This document shows positions 6,926 to 7,536 of a stretch of DNA of 7,536 nt, piece by piece. The DNA comes from Acidobacteriota bacterium (lineage in GTDB: Bacteria > Acidobacteriota > Vicinamibacteria > Vicinamibacterales > JAKQTR01): the NCBI GenBank assembly GCA_026393735.1, contig JAPKZP010000023.1, forward strand, positions 1 through 7,536, given 5' to 3'. A model generated the notes under the pieces. That model did no database searches. It was given only the letters and a program-made list of their open reading frames with translations, and was not told the DNA's origin. The position numbers and the translations under genes are program-made. The stretch's first letter is position 1. The number at the start of each line of letters is the position of its first letter.

Positions 6926-7450
6926 ATGAACAGCGACCTCCTGAAAGGCCTCAACGAGCATCTGAAGCTCGAGTTCCGCGCGGCGCACGAATACCTGGCG
7001 ATGACGATCTGGCTGTCGGCTCACGACCTGCCGGGCTTTGCCACGTGGATGCGGCAGCAGTCCTCCGACGAGCTGACGCACGCGCAGCGCATCATCGATC
7101 ACCTGCTTGGGCGGGACCAGGCGCCCGTCCTGCCGGCGATTCCCGCGCCGCCGAAGACCTGGAAGACGCTCGAAGCGCTCTGTGCGCACGTGCTGCGCAA
7201 CGAGCAGGAAGTGACCGCGTCGATCAACGATCTCTACGCGACGGCGGAAAAGGCGAAGGACCGTCCGGCCACGGTGATGCTCCAGTGGTTCGTCACCGAG
7301 CAGATGGAGGAAGAGGCCACCGCACGCGCCGTGCTCGGGCGCATCCGCCTGGTAGGGAACACCGGCGTGGGGCTGCTGATGGTCGATCAGGAACTGGCCG
7401 GCGGGAAGGTCCCCGGCATGCCTGCCGAACCCGCGCCGGCCCAGGGATAG
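6926..7450 (+). CDS. ftnA: Non-heme bacterial ferritin (FtnA-like)
   Basis: A 174-residue four-helix-bundle ferritin that oxidises Fe(II) and stores it as a mineral inside a 24-subunit cytoplasmic shell. It follows E. coli FtnA nearly colinearly, shifted by one residue. Ferroxidase ligands are Glu16, Glu49, His52, Glu93, Gln126 and Glu129, with Tyr23 nearby; the third-iron site has Glu125 and Glu128, with Asp48 where FtnA has Glu. The LQWFVTEQMEEE segment (119-130) is the family hallmark, and AIPAPP at 71-76 matches the inter-helix loop. There is no heme-ligand methionine at the bacterioferritin position. The tail (about 160-174) is Pro/Ala-rich and probably disordered. The ATG at 6926 is chosen because AAGGA lies 8 bases before it; it is 4 bases after the zinc-ribbon stop, so it belongs to the same operon. 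No Fur-like site was recognised. Confidence 0.92.
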   Translation: MNSDLLKGLNEHLKLEFRAAHEYLAMTIWLSAHDLPGFATWMRQQSSDELTHAQRIIDHLLGRDQAPVLPAIPAPPKTWKTLEALCAHVLRNEQEVTASINDLYATAEKAKDRPATVMLQWFVTEQMEEEATARAVLGRIRLVGNTGVGLLMVDQELAGGKVPGMPAEPAPAQG

Positions 7451-7461
7451 GAGAGGCCGGC
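7435..7461. terminator. Possible bidirectional hairpin between convergent genes
   Basis: A perfect 7-bp inverted repeat (gccggcc at 7435-7441, ggccggc at 7455-7461) with a 13-base loop spans the end of the ferritin gene, the 10-bp gap and the last base of the opposite gene's stop codon. On the + strand it is followed by a short tattt. The large loop and short stem make it a weak terminator candidate. Confidence 0.3.
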
Positions 7462-7536
7462 TATTTCGCCCCGAGCAGTTCCTTGAACTTCGTGTCGAAC
7501 GCCTGGAACGGCAGGGCTCCGACCATTACCACGCCA
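7461..7536 (-). CDS. C-terminal end of a DsbA-family/thioredoxin-fold protein (5' partial)
   Basis: Reading the - strand from the window edge gives 24 full codons and then TAG (complement of 7461-7463). The residues run G-V-V-M-V-G-A-L-P-F-Q-A-F and end in KFKELLGAK; the codon cut by the edge ends in T. This pattern, a short strand followed by G-A-x-P-F-x-A-F and a final amphipathic helix ending at the stop, is like the C-terminus of DsbA-like (Thioredoxin_4-type) proteins, where it follows a 'FFxNG' strand. The CxxC active site would be outside the window. The gene converges on the ferritin gene with a 10-bp gap. Coding is supported by the open frame and sensible protein pattern; the family call rests on few residues. 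Confidence 0.5.
   Translation of the reverse strand, partial: GVVMVGALPFQAFDTKFKELLGAK

Overview
This GC-rich window carries six protein-coding genes packed tightly on both strands, two of them cut by the window edges. The gene set suggests Acidobacteriota, possibly the Vicinamibacteria (old subdivision 6). It combines a secreted M14-type peptidase with a long accessory C-terminus, a DUF2723 membrane protein with a large extracytoplasmic tail, an S46 peptidase, and a GGGCTTCAGCCC-type intergenic palindrome. This assignment is inference from family memory; there is no rRNA or other taxonomic marker.

Left part (1-1802): the 3' portion of a large M14-like peptidase gene on the + strand, interrupted near its end by a glycine-rich, low-complexity stretch. 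It is followed by a 105-bp intergenic stretch with two stacked hairpins: an imperfect REP-like inverted repeat and a strong GC-rich stem that probably terminates the peptidase transcript. This gene converges on the next one.

Middle (1803-4595): a 930-residue DUF2723 (TMEM260-like) polytopic membrane protein on the - strand. It is a likely lipid-linked-sugar glycosyltransferase with about 540 residues of extracytoplasmic C-terminus. Its start lies only 32 bp from the divergently transcribed S46 gene, so at least one promoter must lie inside coding sequence.

Right part (4628-7450): a compact + strand operon. It holds a secreted S46 dipeptidyl-peptidase-like protein, then (ATGA overlap) a 73-residue four-cysteine zinc-ribbon-like protein, then (4-bp gap) a non-heme ferritin with an intact ferroxidase centre. 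The first gene suggests peptide scavenging in the periplasm and the last suggests cytoplasmic iron storage; what joins them is not evident from sequence. The operon converges, across a 10-bp gap and a small hairpin, on the C-terminal end of a - strand gene whose last 24 residues resemble the end of DsbA-family thioredoxin-fold proteins.

No tRNA, rRNA, CRISPR array, insertion sequence or phage gene was seen. The most distinctive points are the unusual substrate-pocket residues of the S46 peptidase, the S46/zinc-ribbon/ferritin operon, and the paired palindromes at 1712-1798. I do not see evidence for an entirely new system.
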